DNA of 64,000 bases from Leptobrachium leishanense (GCA_009667805.1 CM019063.1:84161877-84225876); one strand, 5' to 3'. Counted from the first letter of the stretch, positions 46,540 through 58,247 are shown. The notes: generated from the sequence alone by a model not told the origin. Numbers and translations: made by a program.

Positions 46540-47345
46540 GTCTAAAGGTAAGATAGGGGATGGGGGGGTGGCCAGCCACGTTAGGGAGCAGACGTGTTTC
46601 AGAGGAGCTCCGCTCGATTTCGCTGATAACGGGGATTTCTTAGCAGATTTCCCCACGAATTACCCTTTTTTGTATTCCCTGCAAGGCTGGCCGTCAGGTG
46701 GAGTACTCTGGAGCCCATTTTGGTCCCCCCTCCGGAGCCTAGCAGAGAGTAGGGTCTCCGTTTCCTGTCGGATCTAAGCTGCGTTCGGCCATATTAAGGC
46801 CTACTTTTCGGCTCCTACTCAGCCAGCTCCTCGTTCCTGACCTTCCCTTGTGGAGGCCCCATGCCTGGCGCCTAGGTGACCGACAGCTGCGAGGATGGAG
46901 TGCCCCAATTTTCTGGCCGCTGCGGTTGTCCCTATTGCTGAGACAGCAGGAAAGGGCACAGACTGGCAGCTTCTGGCTTCTCCTCCCCCTGCCAAGGGCC
47001 TGGAGTCCATATTGGAGGACCTTGAGGCCTGCCTGGAGCTGCTGTTGGTGGACAAGGGGCACCCACCCACTCACGCGAGGTACCTGGCGCCGACTGATGG
47101 CCGTGATGAGGGTCGACTGGGAGATGGAGGCTCTGGCTGGAGCTGAGTTGGGGAATGCCTCACCTGCTGGCCATGTGGATGGCATCTCCGATGTGGAGGT
47201 TGGTGAGCCGCGGAGTGATGGGCTTTGTGGTCTGGATCCTGTGCCGGGCATGGATCCTCTACTTTCAGGGGTGGCCCCTGAGCCGTGCAGTGGAACCAAG
47301 AGGCTTATTGACAGAAGCTCTGCTCACGATATCCGTACAGTAAAA
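46540..47345. other. GC-rich block, unidentified
   Basis: GC content is clearly above that of the neighbours, and several open frames of 80-186 codons overlap on both strands (for example 46848-47363 plus and 46739-47299 minus). None has a domain I recognise. It could be a fragment of a retroelement gag or ORF1, or a CpG-rich non-coding segment. The boundaries are estimates. Confidence 0.35.
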
Positions 47346-47554
47346 CTTGCACGTTTACATTAGAACCCATAATTTGCCATGTGTCTACTATAAAACCTAC
47401 TGCTGAACAGTAAACCTGCAATGTGTCTACTTTAAAATAAGAAATTTTGCCGTATTGTAAAATTCACTTTTTTACTTAAATAAGTGACTCGCAACATCAA
47501 TACTGTAATCCTTTTTACTTTAAATACAATTCTATTATTACGGTCAAGTTAGAT

Positions 47555-47800
47555 AGGACCTGTCAACGATGGGGTACATTGGCGACTGTGACAGGCTTAC
47601 GCAAACTATGATCATACTTTGCAAACTGAATCCCCATCATTTTACCTCAGTCAGGTTTTTTGAACTTTTGAAATGTGTATTTTTTGTTGCAGAAAATGGT
47701 GGATAAAGGTGGTCATTGATATGGAGTGCTCTTTTTTTGGTGTTTTGTATTTAATGTCTGAGATGCATCCGCTTATGTTGCAAGTTTAGGTGGAGTGCAA
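47555..47800. repeat. Dispersed repeat fragments shared with 31000 and 32600 regions
   Basis: 47565-47660 resembles 31010-31105 in direct orientation. 47690-47795 resembles 32600-32720 in inverse orientation (shared GAGCACTCCATATCAATGAC, and GATGCATC with TTAATACAAAA variants). The family is unknown. Confidence 0.55.
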
Positions 47801-47859
47801 CCCCCCTGCAGTTTATTTCAATTATATTATTAGACGCGCTTCTGTCTTTTTATCTACTT

Positions 47860-47921
47860 CCCTGCGAAGGACGCGCTCAGCTTGCGGAAGATGCGCTGAG
47901 GGCGTCCTCACTTCGCAGGGG
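47860..47921. repeat. Strong GC-rich hairpin
   Basis: CCCTGCGAAG GACGCGCTCAGC on the left pairs with GCTGAGGGCGTCC and CTTCGCAGGG on the right, around a loop of about 12 bp. It lies about 50 bp left of the large hAT and outside it. Confidence 0.7.
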
Positions 47922-48539
47922 AGATTGGCTGGAATTTCAGCTGATCGCTGTGGTCTCCCAGTGTGGGCTGACTAGGGATGAGCCGAACACTCCCCGAGTT
48001 CGGTTGAGCCCGAACCCAAACTTCCCATTTGTTCGGGACCGAACCCGAACCCCATGCAAGTCAATGGGGCTGAAAATTCGGTTTTTTAGAGTGCCCTCCA
48101 AGAGGGCATATATGCTACATATTTGCCATAAAAGATGTATGGGGGTCCGGGTAGTGCCCTGGGGGACAGGAAACAAGGACAAAAAGTTAAAAAAACTTTT
48201 TAAAGGGACAGTGAGTTTTCCATGAAATAAGGGTTAAAAATAAAAACCAAAAATTCCTTCAAATATCGTGCCTAGGAGGTCCCCATAACCTGCCCGTGAA
48301 GTGGCGGATTTCTAGGATGTATAGAAACACTTAAAAACAAAAAAAATGACGTTTCATATGACGGTAAATGCTTTTCCTTTAATCTATCCATAAACAACTG
48401 CTTGGGGCGGCAGCCCGTATGAAAAGACATTTTAGGACGCGCAGAAAAAGTTTAGTGATTTTTTTGGCTAAATTATTGTGAAACTTATGCAGGCTTTGGA
48501 TGAAAGTAACAATAGGTGCTTTAAAATTTTGCTTTTAGC

Positions 48540-50098
48540 ATCGGCAACAGTGCCGTCACACCGTAACCCCTCTGAGGATATGAATCTGATACAGGCGTCA
48601 GTGGCAGTGCACCCAGATATTGTGCCTTTAGTGCCAGGCATGCAAGTACTATCATACAGTAACCCCTCTGTGGTATTGTGGAAGAATGCAGGGGTGGACC
48701 ATGCGGTCCTATATTAAAAAGATATGAATCTGGGAATGGGCGTCAGGGCACCCAGATATTGTGCCTTTAATGCCAGGCCAGCAAGTATCATCATACAGTA
48801 ACCCCTCTGTGTTATTGTGGAAGAGTGCAGGGGTGAACCTTGCGGTCCTATATTAAAAAGATATGCATCTGGTTAAGGCGTCAGTGCACCCAGATATTCT
48901 GCCTTTGGTGCAAGACTGCCAGGCCAGCAAGTATCATCATACAGTAAGGCTGGGGTCAGACGAACGCAGTGTTAACGTCCGTGTTGCCCGCACATAAGTA
49001 CGTCCGTGATAGCATACAATTGTGTTAAATGGAGCCCCACACACGAAGTACGTCCGCACAGAAGTGCGGGGGCTGACGGACGCTGCAAACGGACGCAGGT
49101 TAGGCAAGAACGTAATACTGCTAGAACGGATGTGCAGAGTGCGCCACGTCCACAACGTCCGCATAGCTTTGTGTGTGAGTGATGCAACAAGGTCAGACGG
49201 ACTGCATTTATACGTCCAGCATTTTTGACGGACAGAATGTTCTTTCATTGTAATTTATTTTCCCTGCTACATCAGTCAAAAAATACGTCAGTGAAAAAAA
49301 CGGACTGTGTGGCCACTACCTTGTCGTCAGTCAGTAAGTACGTCCGTACTGCACGGACGCACAGTCCGTAGAAAATGCGCTCATCTGACCCTAGCCTAAC
49401 CCCTCTGTGGTATTGTGGAAGAGTGCAGGGGTGGACCATGTGGTCCTATATTGAAAGGTTTTTGATCTGGTAATGGGCGTCAGTGCACCCAGATATTGTG
49501 CCTTTAATGCCAGGCCAGCAAGTATCATCATACAGTAACACCTCTGTGGTATTGTGGAAGAGTGCAGGGGTGAACCTTGCGGTCCTATATTAAAAAGATA
49601 TGCATCTGGTTAAGGCGTCAGTGCACCCATATATTCTGCCTTTGGTGCAAGACTGCCAGGGCAGCAAGTATCATCATACAGTAACCCCTCTGTGGTATGG
49701 TGGAAGAGTGCAGGGGTGGACCATGTGGTCCTATATTGAAAAGTTTTTGATCTGGTAATGGGCGTCAGTGCACCCAGATATTGTGCCTCTAATGCCAGGC
49801 CAGCAATTATCAACATACAGTAACCCCTCTGTGGTATTGTGGAAGAGTGCAGGGGTGGACTTTGCGGTCCTATATTGAATAGTTTTTGATCTGGTAATGG
49901 GCGTCAGTGCACCCAGATATTGTGCCTTTAATGCCAGGCCAGCAAGTATCATCATACAGTAACCCCTCTGTGGTATTGTGGAAGAGTGCAGGGTTGGACC
50001 CTGCGGTTCAAAAAAATAAAATGATATACACTTAAATCTGGCACAGGCGTCAGTGCAGCCAAATATTGTGCCTTTCATGGCAGCAAGTGCCTTCACAC
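48540..50098 (-). repeat. 139 bp minisatellite in hAT 3' region
   Basis: About seven to eight units of about 139 bp share CAGTAACCCCTCTGTGG, GTGGAAGAGTGCAGGGGTGG and GCGTCAGTGCACCCAGATAT. The sister hAT has only about two matching units (30195-30390). Harbinger MITE D splits the third unit. Confidence 0.88.
48948..49396. mobile_element. Harbinger-type MITE, copy D
   Basis: The ends GGCTGGGGTCAGACGAACGC and, inverted, GGCTAGGGTCAGATGAGCGC have an exact TAA duplication (48945-48947 and 49397-49399). The empty site is visible in neighbouring repeat units as CAGTAACCCCTCTG, proving that TAA is the target. The interior is rich in GTCCG/ACGGAC motifs and differs from copies A, C and E. Confidence 0.93.
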
Positions 50099-50599
50099 CG
50101 TAACCCTTTTGTGGTTAGGGATGAGCTGTTCGGGTTCGGACGGTTCGGAGTTCGACCCGAACTTTGGCAGTTCGAAAGTTTGCGAATTTCGAACTTTTTG
50201 GGCGTGTTCGGTTCGGGTTCGGAAAAAAAAAGAAATTTTGAAAAAGTATAGAAAATGCTTAAAAAAATACTAGAAAATCTAGAAATAAAGAGACTCTTTA
50301 CTGCAGAATATTATAAGCAACGGTTTATTAGATATTGAATAAAAAACTAATGTGTACGTGGAAAGATTATCAACTCTAAATGACCTCTGTTCACAAACGG
50401 GCATAACACCAGGTGTTTTTAGTCTGGTAATCAATTTGATACATTGTATAATATACTGAGGGTGGGGTGGTGTCTGGTGTCTGCTTCTGATTGAGATTTG
50501 AGAATTAATTTCCCTAAAACATCCTAATATGCTGCATTTAACTGGTGTTTGAAAAAAATCTAAAGCAATGTTATTTTTCACCTCGGGATTAAACATTCA

Positions 50600-51525
50600 C
50601 AGGGTTATTCAGAGAGCGGTGAAAAGCAGGAGAATAACTGGAGAAGTGAAAATTCTAGGTCAAAATAGCCAAACCAGAAAAATTCTCCCAATTATCTCAC
50701 TTTCCAAATCAGCTATTTGGTCTAGATTGTTCTCTTCTCTTGCCAGTTCTCCTGGCTTTCACCTCTCTCTCAGGGTTGTTCAGAGAAAGGTATAAACCAG
50801 GAGAATGGCAGGAAAAGAGAACAATCTGGACCAAATAGCCGATTTGGAAAGTGAGATAAGGCTAGGGTCAGACTAACGCATTTTTCGCAGCGACCGTCAA
50901 AAAGTGCGTCCGAATGCATTGCCGTATTTTTTCACGGATTGCGCGAAAATGGTCATACGATGCGCATTTTTGTGTGTGATTTTTTACGGATCCAAGCCGG
51001 GAAACTTTGTGTGTCTGGACATTATGTTGGCCGGACATGAGCAGGGTCTGACATCTCCAAATCACGCACACACACCGCTAGTGGATGCAGTGCACTCTGT
51101 ACGTCCGTACAAGCGGTTCTGCGTCCTCCAAAAAATGCATTCATTTTCCACTTGCGTTGCGCAGCCGGACTTTCGTGCGACCGTACTTCGTATATTGGCC
51201 GTCATTTGCTGCTAGTGTGGCCGTGATTAAGTGCGCCTAAACGCATGTTAAAAATTCGCTAGTCTGACCCTAGCCTAAATGGGAGAATTTTTCTGGTTTG
51301 GCTATTTTGACCTAGAATTTTCCATTCTCCAGTCATTCTCCTGCTCTTCACCGCTCTCTGAATAACCCTGACAGGGTTATTCAGAGAAAGGTGAAACTCA
51401 GGAGAATGACTGGAGAATGGAAAATTCTGGGTCAAAATAGCCGAACCAGAAAAATCTCCCATTTATCTCACTTTCCAAATCGGCTTTTTGGTCTAGAAGT
51501 TTCCATTCTCCTGCTTTTCACCGCC
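50600..51525. mobile_element. Array of three palindromic MITE units
   Basis: Units start at 50600, 50771 and 51372, each with CAGGGTTRTTCAGAGA and inner segments GAGAATGRCWGGARAA, GGTCAAAATAGCC and GGAAAGTGAGATAA in direct or inverted order, so each unit can fold. The second unit carries Harbinger MITE E. The ends resemble, but are distinct from, the CAGGGTTATTCAAAGAGA family. Confidence 0.7.
50860..51275. mobile_element. Harbinger-type MITE, copy E
   Basis: The inverted ends GGCTAGGGTCAGACTAACGC and GGCTAGGGTCAGACTAGCGA have an exact TAA duplication (50857-50859 and 51276-51278). The empty site is readable in the third array unit, reverse strand, as GTGAGATAAATGGGAGA. Length is 416 bp; no ORF. 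Confidence 0.93.
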
Positions 51526-51616
51526 AAAAAATCTGTAAACTTTTTCTGCGTGTCCGAAAATGTCTCCTCTTTTCATACAGACTGCCGCCCCAAGCAGTTG
51601 TTTATGGATAGATTAA

Positions 51617-51890
51617 CCCCTTCACTGCTGAGCCATTTCAGTTCTTAAAAAAAACACATTTTTCTTTTCTGTATTATTATTGTTATTATTTGTTTTCCTT
51701 ACTTTAAACATGAACATGTTTGACATCATTCGAAAGGCCATGCTCTGGCCTTTCTAATGATACCAAATATGACCCTACTAGCGGAAAACAGTTGGGAGAT
51801 ATCTGGGTTCAAACAAACCCATATCTCTACCCCTATCTTTCCTTAGGAGTCAATGATGACGTTCCCCACATGTCCTCAGCAGTGAAAGGG
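51617..51890. mobile_element. piggyBac-like MITE
   Basis: TTAA flanks both sides (51613-51616 and 51891-51894). The inverted ends are CCCCTTCACTGCTGAG and CCCTTTCACTGCTGAG. The empty site is present in the other hAT 3' end near 48380 as GATTAAAGGAAAAG (reverse strand). TTAA with CCCTTT-type ends fits piggyBac. It contains a hairpin with AAAGGCCATGCTCTGGCCTTT near 51735-51760. Confidence 0.85.
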
Positions 51891-52364
51891 TTAAAGGAAA
51901 AGCATTTACCGTCATTTGAAATGTCATTTTTTGGTTTTTACATATTTCTTTACATCCTAGAAATCCGCCACTTCACGGGCAGGTTATGGGGACCTCCTAG
52001 GCACGATATTTGAAGGAATTTTTCATTTTTATTTTTAACCCTTATTTCATGGAAAACTCACTGTCCCTTTAAAAAAGTTTTTTTTAAAACTTTTTGTCCT
52101 TATTTCCTGTCCCCCAGGGCACTACCCGGACCCCCATACACCTTTTATGGCAAATATGTAGCATATATGCCCTCTTGGAGGGCACTCTAAAAAACCCGAA
52201 TTTTAAGCCCCATTGACTTGCATGGGGGTTCGGACCCGAACAAATGGGAAGTTCGGGTTCGGGCTCGAACCGAACTCGGGTATGTTCAGCTCATCCCTAT
52301 TTGTGGTATTGTGGAAGAGTTCAGTGCTGGAGGTTTTGTGAATGCAGAAGAGTACATCCCCTAT

Positions 52365-55300
52365 CTATTCCATTACTTCAGCATCAGGGGATTGATAGCT
52401 GCTGATCCAGGACTGATTCATTTTTATAAATGTCAGCCGGTCTACAGAGTCGGTGGACAGACGCACTCTTTTGTCTGTGACAAAACCTCCAGCGGCACTG
52501 AATGTCCTTTCGGAAAGCACGCTAGATGAAGGGTAACCTAGTAGCTGCATAGCATATTGGCTAAATTCTGGCCATTGATCCAATCTCAACACCCAGTAAG
52601 CCAGTGGATCATCTGCTGAAAAGGTATCCAGGTCTGCCCTTGCCCCTAGGTAGTCCTGCACCATATGGTGAAGACGCTGGCAATGGGTGCCTACATTTGA
52701 CGTCCTTGGGCGTCGCGGACTAAAAATTTTTAAAAAAGCATCAGTCAAGCGGCCCTGGCCTTCACCGCTATTCCTCTGATCACCCGCAGCCTCAGAAGCA
52801 CGTGTGTCAGCACTTGGTAATCTACCAGTGCCTGGAAAGGTGTTACACAAGTGTCGCTTTAGAGCGTCCTCAAGTTTTTTCATCCTGTGCTCCCTCTGTG
52901 CGGGCAGGATGAGCTCTGCAACTTTCCCCTTGTATTGTAGATCAAGAAGGGTTGCCAACCAGTAATGATCCCTCTCCTTGATAGCACGAATCCTGGGGTC
53001 CTTTAGCAGGCTTTGCATCATTAGGGAGCCCATGTAGCATAGGTTGGAGGTGGCATTAGCTTCCGCCTGGTCAATGAGGATGACCGTATCGTGCACTGCC
53101 TCCTCCCAGCCACGCACTAGCCCTTTTGTTTCTGGGCACACAAAACCCTCCCTTGAGGAATCCCCACCTTCAATGCCCCCACTACTTAAATAGTCCTCCT
53201 CCTCCTCATCCTCCTCCTGTCTGATCTGAGTAGGACCCGCTGGAATGCTGTCTGCGGAAAGACTGTGGCCTTGAGAGCTAGGGAAGGCCTCCTCTTCCTC
53301 CCGCTGCTCTGCCTCTAGAGCCACATCTATAATTCCCCGCAGAGTGTGCTCCAGCAGGAACACTAAAGGAATTGTGTCACTGATGCATGCACTGTCCCTG
53401 CTCACCATCCTCGTTGCCTCCTCAAATGGTGACAGTACAGTGCATGCATCCTTGATCATCAGTCACTGCGGGGGGGAAAAAAAAAAAGTTGACCTGAACC
53501 TGTCCTTGCGCCATACTCACACAGGTACTCGTTGATGGCCCTCTGCTGCTTGTGCAGACGCTGCAGCATTGCTAATGTCGAGTTCCACCTGGTGGGCATG
53601 TCACAGATCAGACGGTTTGTGGGAAGGTGGAATTCTCTTTGAATTTCTGCCAGGCGAACGCTTGCTGGGAATGACCGTCTGAAGTGGCTGCAGACTTTTC
53701 TGGCCTGGATGAGAAGCTCTGGCAGCCCTGGGTACTTGGTTAGGAACCGCTGTACCACCAGATTTAGGACGTGTGCTAGGCATGGTACATGCGTCAATTT
53801 ACCCTTGCGTAGGGTGGAGAGAAGGTTGCTGCCATTATCGCAGACGATCATTCCCAGCTCAAGCTGGCGTGGTGTTAACCATCTCTGCACCTGCCCCTGC
53901 AGAGCTGACAAAATTTCTGACCCGGTGTGGCTCCTGTCCCCTAAACAAACCAGCTCAAGCACAGTATGGCATCTTTTTGCTTGAGCCATTGCGTAGACCC
54001 TGTCAGGCGTTGGTTTAACTGCCACTTCGCCAGAGACAGAGAAGGAGGAGGAGGAGGAGGAGGAAGAGGTGGTGGTGGTGGAGCAGACAGACCTCATACA
54101 AGCAGCTTTCTGGAGGCGTGGTGGATGAACAAGCTCCAGCACAGAGCCCCATCTTGGATCCCTCCCAGCTGCAATCAGAGTTACCCAGTGTGCCGTGAAA
54201 GAAATGTAACGACCCTGTCCATGCTTGCTGGACCACGTGCCTAAAGTGACATGCACCTTGCTGCTGACTGCCTTTCCCAATGACTGGATAACATTGTCTT
54301 CCACGTGCTGGTATAGTGCTGGAATGGCATTGCGTGAAAAGTAATGGCGTTTTGGAACCTGCCACTGTAATACAGCACATTCAGCAAATTCACGGAAGGG
54401 AACAGAGTCCACCAGGTGGAAAGGCCGCAGCTGCAATGTGAGAAATTTTGCTAAGCTGGCATTTAGACGCTGTGCTTGGGGATAGTTGGGACTATATTTT
54501 TTCTTTCGCTGCAGCAGCTGCGGCAATGTAATCTGACTGCGTAAATCTTCAGCTACTGGGATGATGTCACATTGTGAGGAAGGACCTGCTGGTACATCCA
54601 TTACTGTAGCATCATCCCTGTCAGTGGAGGTTGTAGGCAATGACATGGCAGGACATACAGTGTGGGTAGAGACAGATGAGGAGGACCTACACAAAGGTTT
54701 GCGCCAACGGGATGTGTGGCACTTGTTCATATGTCGCCTCAAGCACGTGATACCCAAGTGTCCGGTGTTTATCCCACGCTTCAGCCTCATCTGACATAGA
54801 TTACAAATAGCAATGGTGGGGTCTGCTGCACATTTCTTAAAGAACTCTCAGACAGCAAAGTTCCTGCATGTGTTCTTTGAGACAACAGCGCTCTGCACCG
54901 GAGCAGCTCTGACATGTGATGCCTTGGACTGGCTAGTGCTACGGTTGGTCACAGAGGATGTTGTGCCCCGTGTTTGCTGTGCCTCCTCCTCCTCCCCGTC
55001 CTCCTCACTTGATTCCTCAGTTCGATCTGGCACCCAGGTGGAGTCAGTGACCTCATCATCAATGTCATCTTCACCCCCTATCTCCTCGTCACTGGAGCCA
55101 ACTTGGCAGTATGCTGCAGCTGCTCGGGCAACATGAGTGCCAGTTATTTGTGTGTCATCACTGGCACCCCCTTCCTCTAGGTTGATTATGCTCCCTTGCT
55201 CAACCTCAGAGATTGAATCAGAGCACTGTACTTGCTGCGCATCCTCAAGCAGCATGTCACTCTCATTGTAGTCAAACAATTCAGCTGACTCCTCCATGTG

Positions 55301-55381
55301 TGATAGCGAGGCTACGGCAGGAGTAGCTGTGGACATGGAGGCTGCATTAAAAAAAACTGTCGTTTTTGTTCTTTCAGACAT
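52365..55381 (-). pseudogene. hAT transposase with BED-type zinc finger, second copy
   Basis: Three long open pieces cover the gene: 55381-54848 (MSERTK start, acidic low-complexity region), 54790-53459 (443 codons) and 53459-52365 (364 codons). A stop near 54848 falls just before the BED finger; the finger keeps CX2C (near 54795) and the later LRRHMNKCH. In the core, the first catalytic Asp seen as TLDTWS in the other copy is Gly here (TLGTWS, codon 54239-54241). The second, in VCDNGSN, is intact. The C-terminus has DPLAYWVL and SERTFSAAGGFVTDK. The damage is lighter than in 27052-30157, and the copy includes a segment that the first has lost. Confidence 0.9.
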
Positions 55382-55499
55382 GGTGAGTGATTTATAGATT
55401 AATATATACAGAACTCTGATTCAACTCTGGTATAAAGATTTAAAGAACTCTGGTATAACTCAGTGAGACACACTGATAGCTGGCAGCCAGTGACGAGAC

Positions 55500-56700
55500 A
55501 CAGATCACCTCAATTCACAAATGTTTTAAAGAAATTAGTGAGCCCCAAAATACAGCGTGGTACTGGATGTGTGACGAGACACAGATCACCTTAATTCACA
55601 AGTGTTTTAAAGAAATTAGTGAGCCCCAAAATACAGTGTGGTACTGGATGTGTGACGAGACACAGATCACCTTAATTCACAAGTGTTTTAAAGAAATTAG
55701 TGAGCCCCAAAATACAGCGTGGTACTGGTTGTGTGACGAGACACAGATCACCTTAATTCACAAGTGTTTTAAAGAAATTAGTGAGCCCCAAAATACAGCG
55801 TGGTACTGGTTGTGTGACGAGACACAGATCACCTTAATTCACAAGTGTTTTAAAGAAATGAGTGAGCCCCAAAACACTGCGTGGTACTGGTTGTGTGACA
55901 AGACACAGATCACCTTAATTCACAAATGTTTTAAAGAAATTAGTGCGCCCAAAAAACAACTTGCTGGCTGTGTGACGAGACACAGACGATCACCTCAATT
56001 CACAAATATTTTAAATAAATTAGTGAGCCTCAAAATACTGCGTGGTACTGGATGTGTGACGAGATACAGATCACCTTAATTCACAAATGTTTTAAAGAAA
56101 TTAGTGAGCCCCAAAATACAGCGTGGTACTGGTTGTGTGACGAGACACAGATCACATTAATTCACAAGTGTTTTAAAGAAATGAGTGAGCCCCAAAACAC
56201 TGCGTGGTACTGGTTGTGTGACAAGACACATATCACCTTAATTCACAAATGTTTTAAAGAAATTAGTGCGCCCAAAAAAAACTTGCTGGCTGTGTGACGA
56301 GACACAGACGATCACCTCAATTCACAAATATTTTAAATAAATTAGTGAGCCCCAAAATACTGCGTGGTACTGGATGTGTGACAAGACACAGATCACCTTA
56401 ATTCACAAATGTTTTAAAGAAATTAGTGAGCCCCAAAAAGATTTGCTGGCACAGTCACAAGACCCAGAATATCACCTCAATTCACAAATGTTTTAAAGAA
56501 AGTTGTAAACCCCAAAAAAACTTGCTGGCACAGTGACAAGACACACATCACATAAATTCCCTGATATTTGGTAGAAATGAGACCCAAAAAGATTTGCTGG
56601 CACAGTGACAAGACCCAGAAGATCACCTTAATACACAAATGTTTTAAAGAAAGTTGTAAACCCCAAAAAAACTTGCTGGCACAGTGACAAGACACACATC
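55500..56700 (-). repeat. 81 bp minisatellite in hAT 5' region
   Basis: At 55570-55900 the unit is 81 bp (for example 55571 to 55652), sharing GTGACGAGACACAGATCACC, TTCACAAGTGTTTTAAAGAA and GAGCCCCAAAATACAGCGTG; the right half is more diverged. As 81 is a multiple of three, a plus-strand open frame with a repeating 27-residue unit appears (55567-56079), but nothing supports it as a protein. Confidence 0.88.
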
Positions 56701-57845
56701 ACCTAAATTCCCTGATATTTGGTAGAAATGAGACCCCCCCCAGACCCCCCCCAGTAGCATGGCAGACCGGCAGTAACAACACACAACTATCTCCTTTGAA
56801 ATCTCTTCTGAAATGCGTGCAGAATCGGCGCGTGGAAACGTTATATAGTGTGCTGCGGGACTTAGCTCTGTGAGTCCATGATTGGCCAAAATTTGCCCAA
56901 TCAGGACTCTGAGCGGTGATTGGCATAGTGTTGAACCAGTCTTGCACCAGACCTGTGGTAGAGCACCGCAAATATGGAATAACCTCCCAGACACCGTCAA
57001 ATCTTCCCCCAGTCTAAAGTCGCTTAAGACTTCCCTATTAACATACAGTTGTGTTCAAAATTATTCAACCCCCAATGCTGTAAAGGGTTTTAGGGAATTT
57101 AGTGTACATTTGCAATTGTATTCAGAATGAAATCCTACAAGGACTTTTTAAAGAACCATATGCAACTAAAATGACATCAATTGGTTTTGTAATACAGTAG
57201 TAAATGTTTCTTTTGTGAATTCTTCATTGACACAATTATTCAACCCCTTAAAGACTACCACTCTGAAGAACAGAGGTTCATTCAAGTGTTTTCAATCAGG
57301 TATTGAAAACACCTGTGGATGTCACGGAGCAGCAATAAAGCATAATAAGCACCAATTAGGCAGCTTTAAAATGACTGTGATACTCAGCTCCTTCTAGACA
57401 TTTACTGGTGTGGTTACAAACATGGTGTAGTCAAGAGAATGGTCCAGGACGACAAGAGAAGAGGTGATTACTCTTCACAGGAAGGGCAATGGCTATAAGA
57501 AGATTTCAAAGATGTTAAACATACCAAGAGAGACCATTTTAAGCATCATTCGCAAATTCAAGGCAAAGGGCACTGTTGAAACGCTACCTGGTCGTGGCAG
57601 AAAGAAGATGCTGACTTCGACTGCTGTGCGCTACCTGAATCGTAGAGTGGAGAAAAGTCCCCGTGTGACTGCTGAGGAACTGAGAAAAGATTTGTCAGAT
57701 GTGGGTACTGAAGTGTCAGCTCACACAATACGGCGCCCACTGCGTAATGAAGGCCTCCATGCCAGAACTCCCAGACGCACCCCCTTGCTGTCTCCAAAGA
57801 ATAAGAAGAGTCGACTGCAGTATGCCAAAAGTCATATGAACAAAC

Positions 57846-58247
57846 TGATCCCCTGCATACTTTTGCTGGTAAGACTCTATCACCCAGTATCCACAAACAC
57901 CCACATCTCAACTGATCCCCTGCATACTTTTGCTGGTAAGACTCTATCACCCAGTATCCACAGACACCTGCATCTCAACTGATCCCCTGCATACTTTTGC
58001 TGGTAAGACTCTATCACCCAGTATCCACAGACACCCACATCTCAACTGATCCCCTGCATACTTATGCTGGTAAGACTCTATCACCCAGTATCCACAGACA
58101 ACCACATCTCAACTGATCCCCTGCATACTTTTGCTGGTAAGACTCTATCACCCAGTATCCACAGACACCCACATCTCAACTGATCCCCCTGCATACTTTT
58201 GCTGGTAGGACCCCCATCACCCAGTATCCACAGACACCCACATTGTA
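57846..58247 (+). repeat. 67 bp monomer array at LINE 5' end
   Basis: Six units begin at 57846, 57913, 57980, 58047, 58114 and 58181, consensus start TGATCCCCTGCATACTTTTG and end CACCCACATCTCAAC. The first unit begins immediately after the target duplication. Monomer arrays in LINE 5' UTRs can act as promoters; that role is inference here. Confidence 0.9.

Larger units (their letters stand above)
50116..52299 (+). mobile_element. Deleted hAT copy inserted in the larger hAT
   Basis: The exact 8 bp duplication TTTGTGGT (50108-50115 and 52300-52307) flanks TAGGGATGAGC ends. Its left 120 bp match the 5' end of the host hAT and its right 770 bp (from about 51530) match the 3' end, but the transposase is missing. 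The middle holds a segment of about 95 bp shared with the CAGGG-ended MITEs (50245-50345; shared core AAAGAGACTCTTTACT), a MITE array and other insertions. Confidence 0.9.

Noticed and set aside
46739..47299. Minus-strand 186-codon frame as a host gene
   Set aside because: It overlaps a 171-codon plus-strand frame, and both appear to reflect GC-rich composition; no domain was recognised.
48540..50098. Satellite DNA of centromeric type
   Set aside because: The array is short and confined to the 3' region of a hAT, with a matching two-unit version in the sister copy.
55567..56079. A 170-codon plus-strand frame with a repeating 27-residue unit
   Set aside because: The 81 bp tandem unit is a multiple of three and has no stop, so openness is automatic. 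It lies antisense in the hAT 5' region.
57846..58247. CRISPR-like array of spaced repeats
   Set aside because: Units are contiguous 67 bp tandem copies without unique spacers, in a eukaryotic LINE.
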